A stretch of DNA of 64,000 nucleotides from Sorex araneus. Its lineage: Eukaryota > Chordata > Mammalia > Eulipotyphla > Soricidae. Position numbers and translations under genes: made by a program. Positions 33,780 to 43,932 of this stretch are shown here, piece by piece. The stretch is taken from NCBI RefSeq assembly GCF_027595985.1, contig NC_073307.1:46842094-46906093 (forward strand), read 5' to 3'. Below the pieces are notes generated by a model. That model saw only the letters and a program-made list of their open reading frames with translations, was not told the origin of the DNA and did no database searches. Position 1 is the stretch's first letter. Every line of letters begins with the position of its first letter.

Positions 33780-34250
33780 GTGGGCCGTCGGGGCTGAGTC
33801 TGCGCCCAGGGCGCCGCCGCCCGTGTCCCCTTTATTTATTAAGCTAGGTTTGTATTGTACATGAGGTACTTCATGTGATCTGTTTTGGATTTAGTCATAT
33901 TGGCTTGATTTCTAAGATAATCTCTTAATTTCCTGGGGCCTGTTTGGTCTCGTCGGATTATTTTGCCATCAGGCATCTGAACAAAGTGGCAGGTGTGTGT
34001 ATCACCTTTGTCCAACTGCGCTTAGGAAATTAATTTTAAATTGGTACTCTGCTAATTTTTCGGAATCTTTATGAGGTGGAAATGAGTATAAGCGTATGTA
34101 TTTTGACCTAATTGTTTCTTCCTAATAATTCCTACAACAAGAATTGAATAGGATCTTGTATCTTATGGGGGGAAAGAGATGGTAGGGGTTAGTTCAACTT
34201 GGGTGATGAAGCTGATGGATTTAGATTATTGTTGTTTTTTATATACTAAT

Positions 34251-34493
34251 GGCTGGAGCAATAGTGCAGTGGGTAGGGCGCTTGCCTTGCACACGGCAGA
34301 CCCGGGTTTGATTCCTCTGTCCCTCTCGGAGGACCTGGCACACTACCGAGAGTATCCAGCCACACAGCAGAGCGTGGCAAGCTCCCCGTGGTGTATTCGA
34401 TATGCCAAAAACAATAACAAGTCTCACAATGGAGACATTACTGGTGCCTGCTCAAGCAGATCAATAAGCAATGGGATGACAGCGCTACAGTGC
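34251..34493 (+). repeat. SINE type B, sense, with target duplication
   Basis: Head ggctggagcaatagtgcag, core gtgtattcgatatgcc and a (gctacagt) tail variant. atatactaat flanks it at ~34241-34250 and ~34494-34504. It lies in the proposed GRPEL2 3' UTR. Confidence 0.93.
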
Positions 34494-34551
34494 TATATAC
34501 TAATAGATTTTCAAAACTTTCCCCCTTTTTTACAAATTATTCTTTAGGGGG

Positions 34552-34714
34552 AGGTTAAGGGGGCCACACCTGGCTGTGCTCAGGGTTTACTCTTGGCTCT
34601 GCACTCAGGGATCATTCCTGGCAGGGCTTGGGAGAACCATATAAGGTGCCAGGAATCATATCTGGGTCATCATCTGCAAGGCGGACACCTTCTTGCTGTA
34701 CTATCTCTTCAGCC
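34552..34714 (-). repeat. SINE type A, antisense, diverged
   Basis: gggggccacacctggctgtg through ctatctcttcagcccc. Confidence 0.8.
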
Positions 34715-36803
34715 CCATCTCTTAGCACCTTTTTCTTGGTTTGTTTTTGTCCCCTAGTCCCTTCCAAGTAAACTGCTGCCCAGATCCCATTGATAAGGAC
34801 CAGACTAGACTTGGAAGGCAGGGAGCAGTAGAAATTTGAGGTATCCAAGTTCCTTTCAAGCATTGATGACTTTGTGCTCTCTTTGCTGAATTTACATTCA
34901 ACTTATTTTCAACCTCCCATCTCTGGTGAATGAGGCACCTCCAATGACCCAGTAATCCAAACCAATCTAGGTATCACTGTCATCCCGTCATCCAATCTAG
35001 GTAATTTGCCAGAAATTTCCTATTCCACCAGCCATTTTAGCAGATTTGCCATTTTCCTATTTGATGATGTAGGGGAGGATCAGGACAAAGGTGTTAGGAT
35101 CCTATAGTTTCTCATTTAATTCAGTTACGCTGACTTCTATTTTTGGTACTCACAAGTTGCTACCTCTGTTACATAAACAAACTATTTTGTAGTTTTTATA
35201 GCGAATGTGTGTAAACATCTCATTCCCTTTTTTGTACTTTTAGGTTATTAAGCTTGTGTTTATTTTAGTTATTTTTGCTAGTGTTCTGTAAAAGATTTGT
35301 CCAGTAAATGAGTAGGTAGATGAAGTAATCAGACATTAGAAAGGAGGTCAATCATATGTGTTTTAATGTAGAAGAGACCTTGGTAATAATCCAATCTTAC
35401 CCTTTCGACTTCTTCTGAAGCACAAGAATATATTGTTTTTTTTAGAATCGGACTAAGAAAAAAACCTCTAAAAATAGCTAAAATTCACTGGAAACTTAAA
35501 AATAAGCAGTAATTACATACTAGCTTCCATCATTTAAAATTCAGCAGTTCTTAAATGAACATGCAAATATGTTCCCAGCAGACAAGAGATATTCAGTTGC
35601 TTAGGTTTAAGTTTTTAGTTATTCGTGAAATAATGTATTTCTACTGCCACTCTCCAAACCACATTCAGTAGAGTGGGAAGTTAGCCCTTAGATGCCATAT
35701 GTAATCTTAAGACACAACACAGACATCTGCTAATGGGCCCTACCCTCTGCCAGATTTAGACATTTAATATATCCATGCTTTTCAAGCAGAAGACTGTCAA
35801 TAAGATTTTAAAATCAGAGCATCTCTTGATACTGTATTAAGCACTTATGTCCATGTATGCAACCCTTAGACAGTAGGAATTTGTTCCTTTTTTGCCTTCG
35901 TTCCTTTAAGAGTAAACAGAAGGCACCAAGAAATTGAGCCATGTATTTACAATTACCCCGTGTTCCTGGTGTACTGTCAGTACTAGTCCATTAAAATAAC
36001 CATCGTTTAAAAGTGTGAAATGTGATTACTTGAGTTTTCTAATATTCCTTTTTAACTTCTTGTTTTAGGCTGAGAATAATCTTAGGTTCTTTCATGATTC
36101 AGTAGTTTCACAGAGTTAATGTATGAAGATGGAATTGTAGTAGTAACGGTCTCTAGAACTTGAAAGGCTTTACTGGAACTCGGCAGCCTCAAAGAACATG
36201 GAGGTGGAAGGTTTGGTTGCCACAGGAATCCCAATTTATCATATAACCAAAAGTTGGACCCCTCAGAGCTTCCTTATTTATTAGGTGGTTATTATTTTCT
36301 CACTGTCTTGTGAAGATTTAATGAAATGTGTAAATTGCATATTTCAATAGGCCCTCAAATGTTTATTTTTATTGTATTTTATTCACGTGTTCTTTTTTCT
36401 GTATTTTACAGCTGCCTAAAATGTAGGGAATGGGGAAGACTGGTAAAGAAAGAGATGCTTTAAATTTCTTAAGCTAATCAGAATGACTAATTTTCTTTCT
36501 GATTTCTGGTGGTTTGGTTTTAACGTAATTCCACAGTTGTTAACAGAAGGAACAAGAAAATTACATCAGTGCTATTATTTTTATTATGATGGTTAAGTAA
36601 AAAGTCATTGGCTTGCAGATAATATGTAAGAGAGCTTTGGATCACATGAAGAGGGAATCTTGGTGTCTTATTCCTTGGATCCATAAATCTCACACAGATT
36701 TTCCTTGCTGTCATAAAGGAATGTCAGTTTGATACTAAGTTATTTGGTGCTCTTTCATGATACAGGACTTGATATATGAACATTAAAGGAAAAAAAAGGG
36801 TGA

Positions 36804-36827
36804 AATAAAATGTTCAGAAACAATAAA
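36804..36827 (+). promoter_or_regulatory. GRPEL2: Twin AATAAA poly(A) signals
   Basis: AATAAA at 36804 and 36822. Confidence 0.6.
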
Positions 36828-37454
36828 ACTCAAATTGGAATAATTGAGATTCCTGTGATTTGTGTCTTGGCTTAATTCATATTGGGTTTCTACCTCATTG
36901 ACTGCTACCCCTATAGATTAGCAGTCATGGAGGTACCTCGATATCTCTTAACCATCCAGCCAGTGGAATGCAGCATGAACCAATAATAGTCGTAACCTTT
37001 TTGCACCATGCCTGTCTACACGCTGGCAGTTTTTGAAAGCCGCTGACATAGATAACAAGCGTCTTGCCTTGATTGCTGGAGTTGTTTTTAACCCCTAGAC
37101 ATACTCTCAGATTTCTGTATATTTCTCCAATACAAATTCCTGTTTCTGCCTTTCTCTTTGACACTGCCCCATTTTCTTATATTTGCTTTTTGGTTCTGGC
37201 TGTCTTACCTGCTTTAATTACATCAACTGCTAGACTATCTTACCCTGTTCTGTCAGCCTTCACCTGTCTTTCCCAGCCTCTGGTAGTTTGGCCTTATCTT
37301 TGCCTCTCCTGTGATGAGGCATTGCACTTTTCCAATTTGTCTGCAGACCCTGGTTCCATCACCCATTGCTTCCACATTCCCAGTGCTTGTAGGTAAATAC
37401 ATTCTTATTCTTACACGTTGTCCACATTCTCAAGTGCACTGTGGGATTTATTTT

Positions 37455-37582
37455 GTTTATGTGGCTTGGTTCGGGGCCTCCTGGTTGTGCTTAAGGACTG
37501 CTACCTTGTGCGTGGGGATCACTTCTGGTGACCATGCGTACTGGGGTGCAAACCCAAAGCGAGTTGAACCATCTTTCTAGCC
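37455..37582 (-). repeat. Old SINE type A, antisense
   Basis: ggttcggggcctcctggttg through gaaccatctttctagccc. Confidence 0.6.
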
Positions 37583-37729
37583 CTCCACGGGAGCTGTAAA
37601 ACATGAGTTCAAATCTTGGACTTTGACCAGCAGGATATAGGGGAAGTGACTGTAGCTCACTGAGTTCTGCTTAAGTACAGGTGTACAGGTATGGATGAGT
37701 CGAGCTGTTCAGTTTGGAGGTGGTTTGTC

Positions 37730-37850
37730 GGAGCTGGAGAGATGCTTGCTTTCCATGGGGCTGATATTGGTTCAATTCCTAGCACTACATGTGCCCTGAG
37801 CACCACCAGGAACGATTCCTGATCACCACCACATGTGACCCAAGACACAA
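37730..37850 (+). repeat. Old SINE type A, sense
   Basis: gagctggagagatgcttgc, ggttcaattcctagcactac and gagcaccaccaggaacgatt. Confidence 0.7.
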
Positions 37851-38455
37851 ACGAAACCTCAGGGGCGTGTTGTTATTTAGTAGATACCATCCAGTTACCC
37901 AGTTGCTCTCCTTGGCGGTTTTGTACCCTCAGCACTCAGCAGAATATGCCACCTCAGTATTGATCTTAAAGCTCTTAAACTTATCCTGCGATCTGGATGT
38001 GCTGCCACATTGTCAATATGTTTGTAGGGATAAAAGAGCTCATGAACAGCTTTTACTTTAACCTAAAATTAGAGTCAAGAAATTGAATTTTAAAGTTATA
38101 GTTTATAAAAAAAAAAAATCCAAGGGCCCAGGTATAGCTCAGCAAAAAAGGGAACTGTGAGGTAGAGAATCCAACCCCCAATACCGCCACAAGCCAGAGT
38201 GCTATCCCAGGCACTCTCCCCTACAGGAACCCCTAAGCCATCACAGAAACAATGGGTGGGGGGAGGATAAAAGTGTTTAATGTGCATCTTAAAACCATAT
38301 TAAGTCAGCACATAAGAAAACTTGGCACAAATTGACCAGCGAATGCAGACTTCTTGTAACTGAAAAAATTTCTGGACTATAGATTTATCTCAGTAGAACA
38401 CATGCCCTAAATGATGTGAGATGTGAGGATCAGATTCAAACCCCAGAAATAATGT

Positions 38456-38457
<2 letters not shown>

Positions 38458-38544
<87 letters not shown>
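38458..38544. repeat. (CT)n microsatellite
   Basis: 43 near-perfect CT units, ending in ctttctcccccc. Confidence 0.97.
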
Positions 38545-38549
<5 letters not shown>

Positions 38550-38760
38550 CCCCCCTCCCTCCATGTCTCCCTCTTCTCTCACTGGGTTCACATTTAGATG
38601 GGGATTCCGAGTGTGACTGAAACACCACTCAGCCATAGCCTTACCCGATATAGCCCAGCTCCACAACTGACAAAAGAACAAGTTGAATCTTCCCAGATGA
38701 AACCAGCTTGTGGGCTGAAAACTCTGGGGTATTCTCAGAATAGCCGTGTCTATTAGGTCT

Positions 38761-38803
38761 CACCACCACCACCACCACCACCACCACCACCACCGCCGCC
38801 ACC
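38761..38803. repeat. (CAC)n trinucleotide repeat
   Basis: About 14 units (CAC with CGC at the right end). Confidence 0.95.
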
Positions 38804-39096
38804 ATGCAAAACCCAGCAGAGAAACAGCCCAGCGCCACAACGAATCTCTAAAAGAACATGATGCAGCTAAATCTTTCCTGGTAGACTTGACTGGTCCAAG
38901 CTGAGAACTCTGGGTCCTCAGAATGGGAATGGGGCAGACTCCCTCTCTGCATGAAGGCACAGCAGCTGCACACACACACAACACCCTCCGACACAGAAAC
39001 AGCTCTCCTCCACAGCTGAGGCTCATCAAACTGCCCAGCAATCAAATTGTTCCAGATCTACAGCTCCTGGGTGACCTCTTTAATTTCATGGTACTG

Positions 39097-39342
39097 TGGG
39101 CTGGAGCGGTAGCACAGCAGTTGGGCATTTACCTTTCACGCGGCCAACCTGAGTTCGATTCCTCCACCCCTCTCGGAGAGCCCGGGCAAGCTACCGAGAG
39201 TATCGAGCCCGCTGCAGAGCCTGGCAAGCTACCCGTGCGTATTGGATATGCCAAAAAGAGTAACAATAAGTCTCTCAATGAGAGCCGTTACTGGTGCCCG
39301 CTCGAACAAATCGATGAGCAATGGGATGACAGTGACAGTGAT
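39097..39342 (+). repeat. SINE type B, sense
   Basis: Head gggctggagcggtagcacag, body ctctcggagagcccgggcaa and a (gacagt) tail. Confidence 0.93.
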
Positions 39343-39553
39343 TATGTAGTTTATAAGACAATTATCCTGTAGGATCACAGCAAACCTGATGGAAAAGTTG
39401 CATAGAAGCCCACCAAGCTCACCAGGCCTAAATGGCAGGCTCAACTAGATCCAATCAGGACCGCAGCTCTTCTGAGAATGACTCTAGCAGCACCATAATA
39501 AGCACAAATTGACTGATCTCAGTTTTGATTATTCCATTTGCCTTTGTGTCATA

Positions 39554-39554
39554 A

Positions 39555-39590
<36 letters not shown>
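39554..39590. repeat. (ATC)n trinucleotide repeat
   Basis: About 12 ATC units at the tail of the type C SINE. It probably grew from the reversed (tatcactg) tail. Confidence 0.93.
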
Positions 39591-39593
<3 letters not shown>

Positions 39594-39846
39594 GTTGATC
39601 GTCGAATTTCTCAAGCAGTCTCAGTAACGTCTCCACCCTAACCCTGAGATTTTAGAAGCCTCTCTCTACTCGTCCTTCCCAACAATGCCGCATTGGAGGC
39701 TCTTCCAGGGTCAGGGGAATGAGACCCAGCTTGTTACTGGTTTGGGCATATGAATACACCATGGGAACTTTGCGAGGCTCTCCCCTGTGGGCAGGAAACT
39801 CTTGGTAGTTTGCCAGGTTCTCCCAGAGGGAGAAGTAGGCTATAAA
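39591..39846 (-). repeat. SINE type C, antisense
   Basis: cctgttgatcgtcgaatttc, type C insert (cccaacaatgccgcattgga) and 5' end aggctataaaagcttgc. Confidence 0.85.
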
Positions 39847-40924
39847 AGCTTGCTTTTAAGTCTCTGGATGCTGGCCATTGATGGGATTACATGGCGCCGG
39901 GGTGGGGGGGGGGGCAGTCCCTGGATGTGACCACCTAACTACTGGGAAATGGGAAATCTGGGCAGAGGAGACCCAGTCCCGATCTGAGCAGGCTTGGAGG
40001 TCTCAGCCCCAGGTCCCACACACCTGGATTCCTTTGCCGGTGCCTTCATGCTTGAGGCTCATCCAAACGTGTGGAGAGGGGCCTTGAGCATGGCTGTGGC
40101 TAGACTCCGGAGGTCTTTGGCCGCCAGGAGCTCTGCTCGGGGCGGGGAGGGAAGCTGGAGCCCATACCCTCTGAGGGGCCCTGGGGAAGACAGCCAGGTG
40201 TGCGGGCAAGAGACTCTCTGCATATCATAACATACAATGTAAAATAAGCTTGTGCCTACTAGGGGGAAGGCTGGGCTGGTGGCTGGGAAACTGGGGACAT
40301 TGGTGGAGGGAAGATCACACTGTGGGGATTGGTGTTGGGACATTTAACTCCTGAAACAACTGTATTTTGGACAACTTGGTAAACCATGATGTTAAAATTA
40401 AAATGCTACTCAGGGCACCTGGAGGTTTCTGGGCCCAGGCCCGAGGGTTTGGCTCTGCTCAGGTCTCTCTGGACAGAGGATTGGACCGGAGTTGGCTGTA
40501 TGCAAAGCATGAGCCTGAGTCCCACAATGCTGGGTCTCTCCAGTCTGAGCATCTTTCAGTTCTGGTTTTTCAGGGGTCATACTTTTATTCCTGTGCTCCA
40601 ACACAATTGGCTGACATGTGCTGGAAAGCACAGCTGACTAGGGGCTCACACTCAGTCTGTGGGATGCTGTTGGGATCTGGCTCTGGCCTCATGTCTGAGT
40701 GACAGGTGCTGCCCTACCACTGAAGGGGGGTTGGGTTTTTTTTTTTTAATTTAAGAGAGTTCTGGGGCCCAACTAGACCGTCAGGATAAGCCCATTGGAA
40801 GCCGAGCCACACACAGGCAAGAGGACCATAGGAACCCATGAAAATGGACAAGCTATGATTTGTGTGTCCGGACTGGTTTGGATAAGGTTGAACATCCAGA
40901 CTTTCTTTAAGTTGCCTTCAGTTA

Positions 40925-41050
40925 ATAGCACTGTAGCACTGTCCTCCCTTTGTTCATCAATTTGCTAAGAGCAGGCTCCAGTAACGTCTCAATTGACATG
41001 TGCTGGAAAGCACAAATGGAGACTTGTTACTGTTTTTGGCATATGGAATA
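40925..41050 (-). repeat. Partial SINE type B, antisense
   Basis: gcactgtagcactgtcctcc through tgttactgtttttggcatat, with a ~28 bp duplication of local sequence (gacatgtgctggaaagcaca) inserted in it. Confidence 0.75.
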
Positions 41051-41113
41051 ACTGGTAGCTAAATTTTAGTGTAACAAGAAATATAACAACAACAACAACA
41101 AAGCCTAAATCTT

Positions 41114-41208
41114 AGTAGCACTGTATGTAGCACTGTTGTCTGGGTGTTCATCTACTTGCTGGAGCCGGCACCAGTAACAGCGGCTCCATTGCCAGACTTG
41201 TTGTTACT
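41114..41208 (-). repeat. Partial SINE type B, antisense
   Basis: gtagcactgtatgtagcact through ccagacttgttgttac. Confidence 0.7.
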
Positions 41209-41477
41209 ATAACAAAAAATATAACAAAAAAGTCCTTCTCACAGATCCCAGACCCAGCTTGTCTTTGATATGCAGACCCCAGGTGCTTGAGGTTGTAACT
41301 TGGAGTGCAGGAAGGCTTGACTTTGCATTTCTTTCCCCCAGGGTTGAAACTAATTGTCTTGGGGACATAATGAAACAATGTATGCCTTAATGCCTCAATG
41401 TTCTTCCTGTAACTTCTTTATCTATGAGGTAACTGTATAGAGCCCTTTAGAGATGTGTATGGTAGGATGTGTATGGA

Positions 41478-42020
41478 CTCCAAGCCAGCCTGTCTCCAGG
41501 CTGTTTTCAGGCTGTTTCACTTGGGGCACCCAAGAGGGGGTAGGTGAGAACCCTCCCCACCCCAAGGACCCAGCCCCTGCAGCCCACCTCCACTACCCAA
41601 GCACGCCAAGCTCTAGGCCACTTTCCAGACCATTATAAGACACTTCCTACCCATTTTCCATAATTACCACACCATATTTGATGGAGTTCAGACAGTAGAC
41701 AACAAATCATAGAGAGTAATATATATATATATATATATATATATATTCGTACATACCTCTCAGAGAGCCTGGTAATCTACCAAGAGTATCCTGCCCACAC
41801 GGGCAGAGCCTGGCACGCTACCCGTGGCGTATTCGATATGCCAAAAACAGTAACGATAGGTCTCATTCCCCTGACCCTGAAAGAGCCTCCAGTCGTTGGC
41901 AAAGACGAGTAAGGAGAGGCTGCTAAAATCTCAGGGCTGGGAGAAATAGAGATATTACTGGTGCCTGCTCGAGTAAATCGAACAACAGGATGACAGTGAT
42001 GACAGTGCTATAGTGATACA
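41478..42020 (+). mobile_element. Long composite retroposon, second copy (sense)
   Basis: Shares with the 4960-5542 insertion a ~210-bp 5' domain (ccattttccataattaccac, ccatatttgatg), then (AT)n at 41717-41747, then a type C SINE body (41755-42020) with a tail gatgacagtgctatagtgat. A short repeat, gtaggatgt, lies at both ends (~41461-41470 and ~42021-42030). It has no U2 fragment. Confidence 0.7.
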
Positions 42021-42146
42021 GTAGGATGTAAATAAAAGGAGATCTCAGGACGCTCTACCTTGGAATCCGGCTGCTCCCTGAAAAATAATTTCTCTGGTGT
42101 TCCTTGTCTCAGTGCCTCCGACTTAATGAATATTCACAGAGCATGG

Positions 42147-42230
42147 GAGGAACTGGGGATGAATCTCAGTGGTAAAGCATATGCCTCACACGTGTGAGGC
42201 TCTGGATTCAATCCCTGGCACCACAAAATT
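42147..42230 (+). repeat. ID-like tRNA-Ala-type SINE
   Basis: ctggggatgaatctcagtgg, taaagcatatgcctcacac and ggattcaatccctggcacca. A and B boxes and layout resemble rodent ID elements or their tRNA-Ala-like source, unlike the other SINEs here. Confidence 0.55.
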
Positions 42231-42302
42231 AATGTTTGAGAGATTAAAATAATGTTTTCACTTTATATCCTTGTATGTACACCCCTGCACCAGATGGACT
42301 TC

Positions 42303-42738
42303 ATGAAGTTCAGCCTGTTGGTGACCTCAGACTGCAGCAAAACCCACAAATTCCACTTCAATGCCCCTTCACAAGTGTATCAGACTATGCTGTCTCTTCT
42401 GTCCAAGGAGTTTTGGCAGAAATAAAATATCTGCTTTATGCCCACCCACAAGAATGGTGAGGTCTGGGTGATTAAAGAACACAACAAAGGCCAACAAATT
42501 GGAAAGGAAATTCAGTTGTACAGAAAGAAATGTCATCCACATTGACTGGGTGCAGCAGAAAAAAGCTAAAGGCACAACCGCCCATGTGAGTATTGGCCCC
42601 AGCAAGGTAGTATAGCCAACCAGGCTAAAACTGGACAGTAATCAGGAAAAAAAAATAGAATTACTGAATGCAAGCACAAGTCTCAACAAGTTGAAAAAAG
42701 AAAAGGTAAGTATAAGGAAGAACTTACTGAGAAATGTG
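42303..42738 (+). pseudogene. RPL26 processed pseudogene
   Basis: Intronless. It starts ATGAAGTTCAGCC (MKFS.., RPL26 MKFN..) and keeps recognisable pieces: HFNAPSH, SKEFWQK/KYPLYAH-like segments, a frame with GQQIGK and QLYRKKCHPH, VQQKKAKGTTAHVSIGPSK and KLDSNQEKK. Several frameshifts and stops break it. A 3'-like stretch follows to an AATAAA at ~42897. Confidence 0.8.
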
Positions 42739-42904
42739 GGAATGAGCATAGCTATTGTGCAGCAGTAGTTTAAATAGATTTTCAGTCTGGTGTATATAGG
42801 AACGTTTTCAAGATGTCTCTGAAACATTACACTTCCTGTTTAGATACTGGTATGTGTCTCTGTAAATTGACTTTTGTTCATCTCATGAATTTTATGAATA
42901 AAAT

Positions 42905-43560
42905 TGGACTCTTCCCTTAAAAACTAAGATGGAAAAATGCATATGTATTCATCTGTCAGTTTGAGCAACTAGTTTAAGCCCTGTTAAATTTAGTCAGCTG
43001 ATTTAGAACCTTAGTGATATACTTTTACTGTTCTCAGTTCATCAGTATCTTCTCATAGCTCTAACCTGATTCAATGGCTATAGGTTTGATTTATTCTGAA
43101 ACGCACCCCCAATTTTATTTTTTGCTAGAGGAAATCTGTCCTTCACAGTAAGACAAATTACTCACATTGGACTGTTCTTATTTCCTTAGGGTAAAAAGGG
43201 AGCGTTTTCCTTTCGTGCCTGCCTTCTGAAGAGAGCCCATTTGCTTTGTAAGCAGAGATATAAAATAGGGACTACAGATGTAACAGCAGTCCCAAAAGCA
43301 CCCAGCATGGTTCAGTATATGCATGGGTAGTGTCTAGCCATCCTGCCTGTGTGTTTAGCAACTTCCAGCACTTGCAGGTATTGCCAAGTGATTTCACATC
43401 CCTTGTCATTATCACAACCACGCAGAGCCTGGAAAACTGCATGGGACATAGATAAAACACTGCGGAACTAGTCACTCCCAGGCCTTGAACTCAGGTCTTC
43501 AATACTTAAGTTCTTTCCCATCATTTCCCAGGCAGCTGGAACCCGGTCCTGATGTTGAGC
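42905..43560. other. Region upstream of PCYOX1L
   Basis: Unique sequence, rising in GC towards 43560. No gene recognised. Confidence 0.4.
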
Positions 43561-43601
43561 TCCTGAAGCTCGCACACCTGCGCGTCAGAAATCAGAGCCA
43601 A

Positions 43602-43725
43602 CCAATGAGAAGCCAGCATGCAGCAGGAGGCGGGATGAGGACGGCGACCAATAGCAGGGCCTGCCCCTGGAGAGCTGTAGCCAATGAGGGCTTCTTGCTG
43701 GGGGAGGAGCGGCGCGTCGTCCAAT
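43602..43725 (+). promoter_or_regulatory. PCYOX1L: Array of four CCAAT boxes (NF-Y type)
   Basis: CCAAT at 43602, 43648, 43681 and 43721, all in the same orientation and spaced 46, 33 and 40 bp. All lie 120-245 bp before the PCYOX1L ATG. NF-Y binding is an inference from the motif. Confidence 0.65.
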
Positions 43726-43844
43726 GAGCGGCTGGGACGGGCGAGGCTCGAAGGCGGAAGGGCCAGTGGGGCGCCGGGGCGGGCCGGGAGCCCCGCGCAG
43801 CCCGCGCGCGCCCGAGCCGGCGTGCAGCCTGCTTCCCGCCCGCC

Positions 43845-43932
43845 ATGGCCCGCGCCACCTGGCTGCTCGCCGTCCTGGCCGCGCTGCTCGCCGCCGCCGC
43901 TCCGAGCGGAGACACCCGGCCCAACAAAATCG
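43845..43932 (+). CDS. PCYOX1L: PCYOX1L exon 1 (signal peptide)
   Basis: ATG in strong context (cgccATGG). Encodes MARATWLLAVLAALLAAAAP and GDTRPNKI, ending one base into the next codon before gtgcgg. Confidence 0.94.

Larger units (their letters stand above)
33780..36827 (+). other. GRPEL2: GRPEL2 3' UTR (about 3 kb)
   Basis: Two nearby AATAAA signals (36804-36809 and 36822-36827) end a long AT-rich stretch after the stop. The last 2.1 kb (34720-36827) holds almost no SINE, in contrast to its surroundings, which fits transcribed and partly constrained sequence. Length is inferred, not seen in a transcript. Confidence 0.6.
36828..38390. other. GRPEL2-PCYOX1L intergenic, left part
   Basis: Unique sequence with two diverged SINEs (37455-37582 and 37730-37850) and a faint tRNA-like stretch at 38122-38190. 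No gene seen. Confidence 0.45.
38390..40390. repeat. Composite repeat block: (CT)n, 172-bp degenerate repeats, (CAC)n, SINEs, (ATC)n
   Basis: Contains (CT)43 at 38458-38544 and two ~172-bp degenerate repeats at ~38655 and ~38827, both starting agcccagc-ccacaac and sharing ctctggg/tctcagaat. It also has (CAC)n at 38761-38803, a sense type B SINE, (ATC)n at 39554-39590, an antisense type C SINE and a terminal segment ending ggacaacttggtaaaccatg. It looks like a mosaic retroelement; I cannot name the family. Confidence 0.45.

Noticed and set aside
38407-38681. Arg-Glu and Leu-Ser repeat frames
   Set aside because: Translation of the (CT)n microsatellite.
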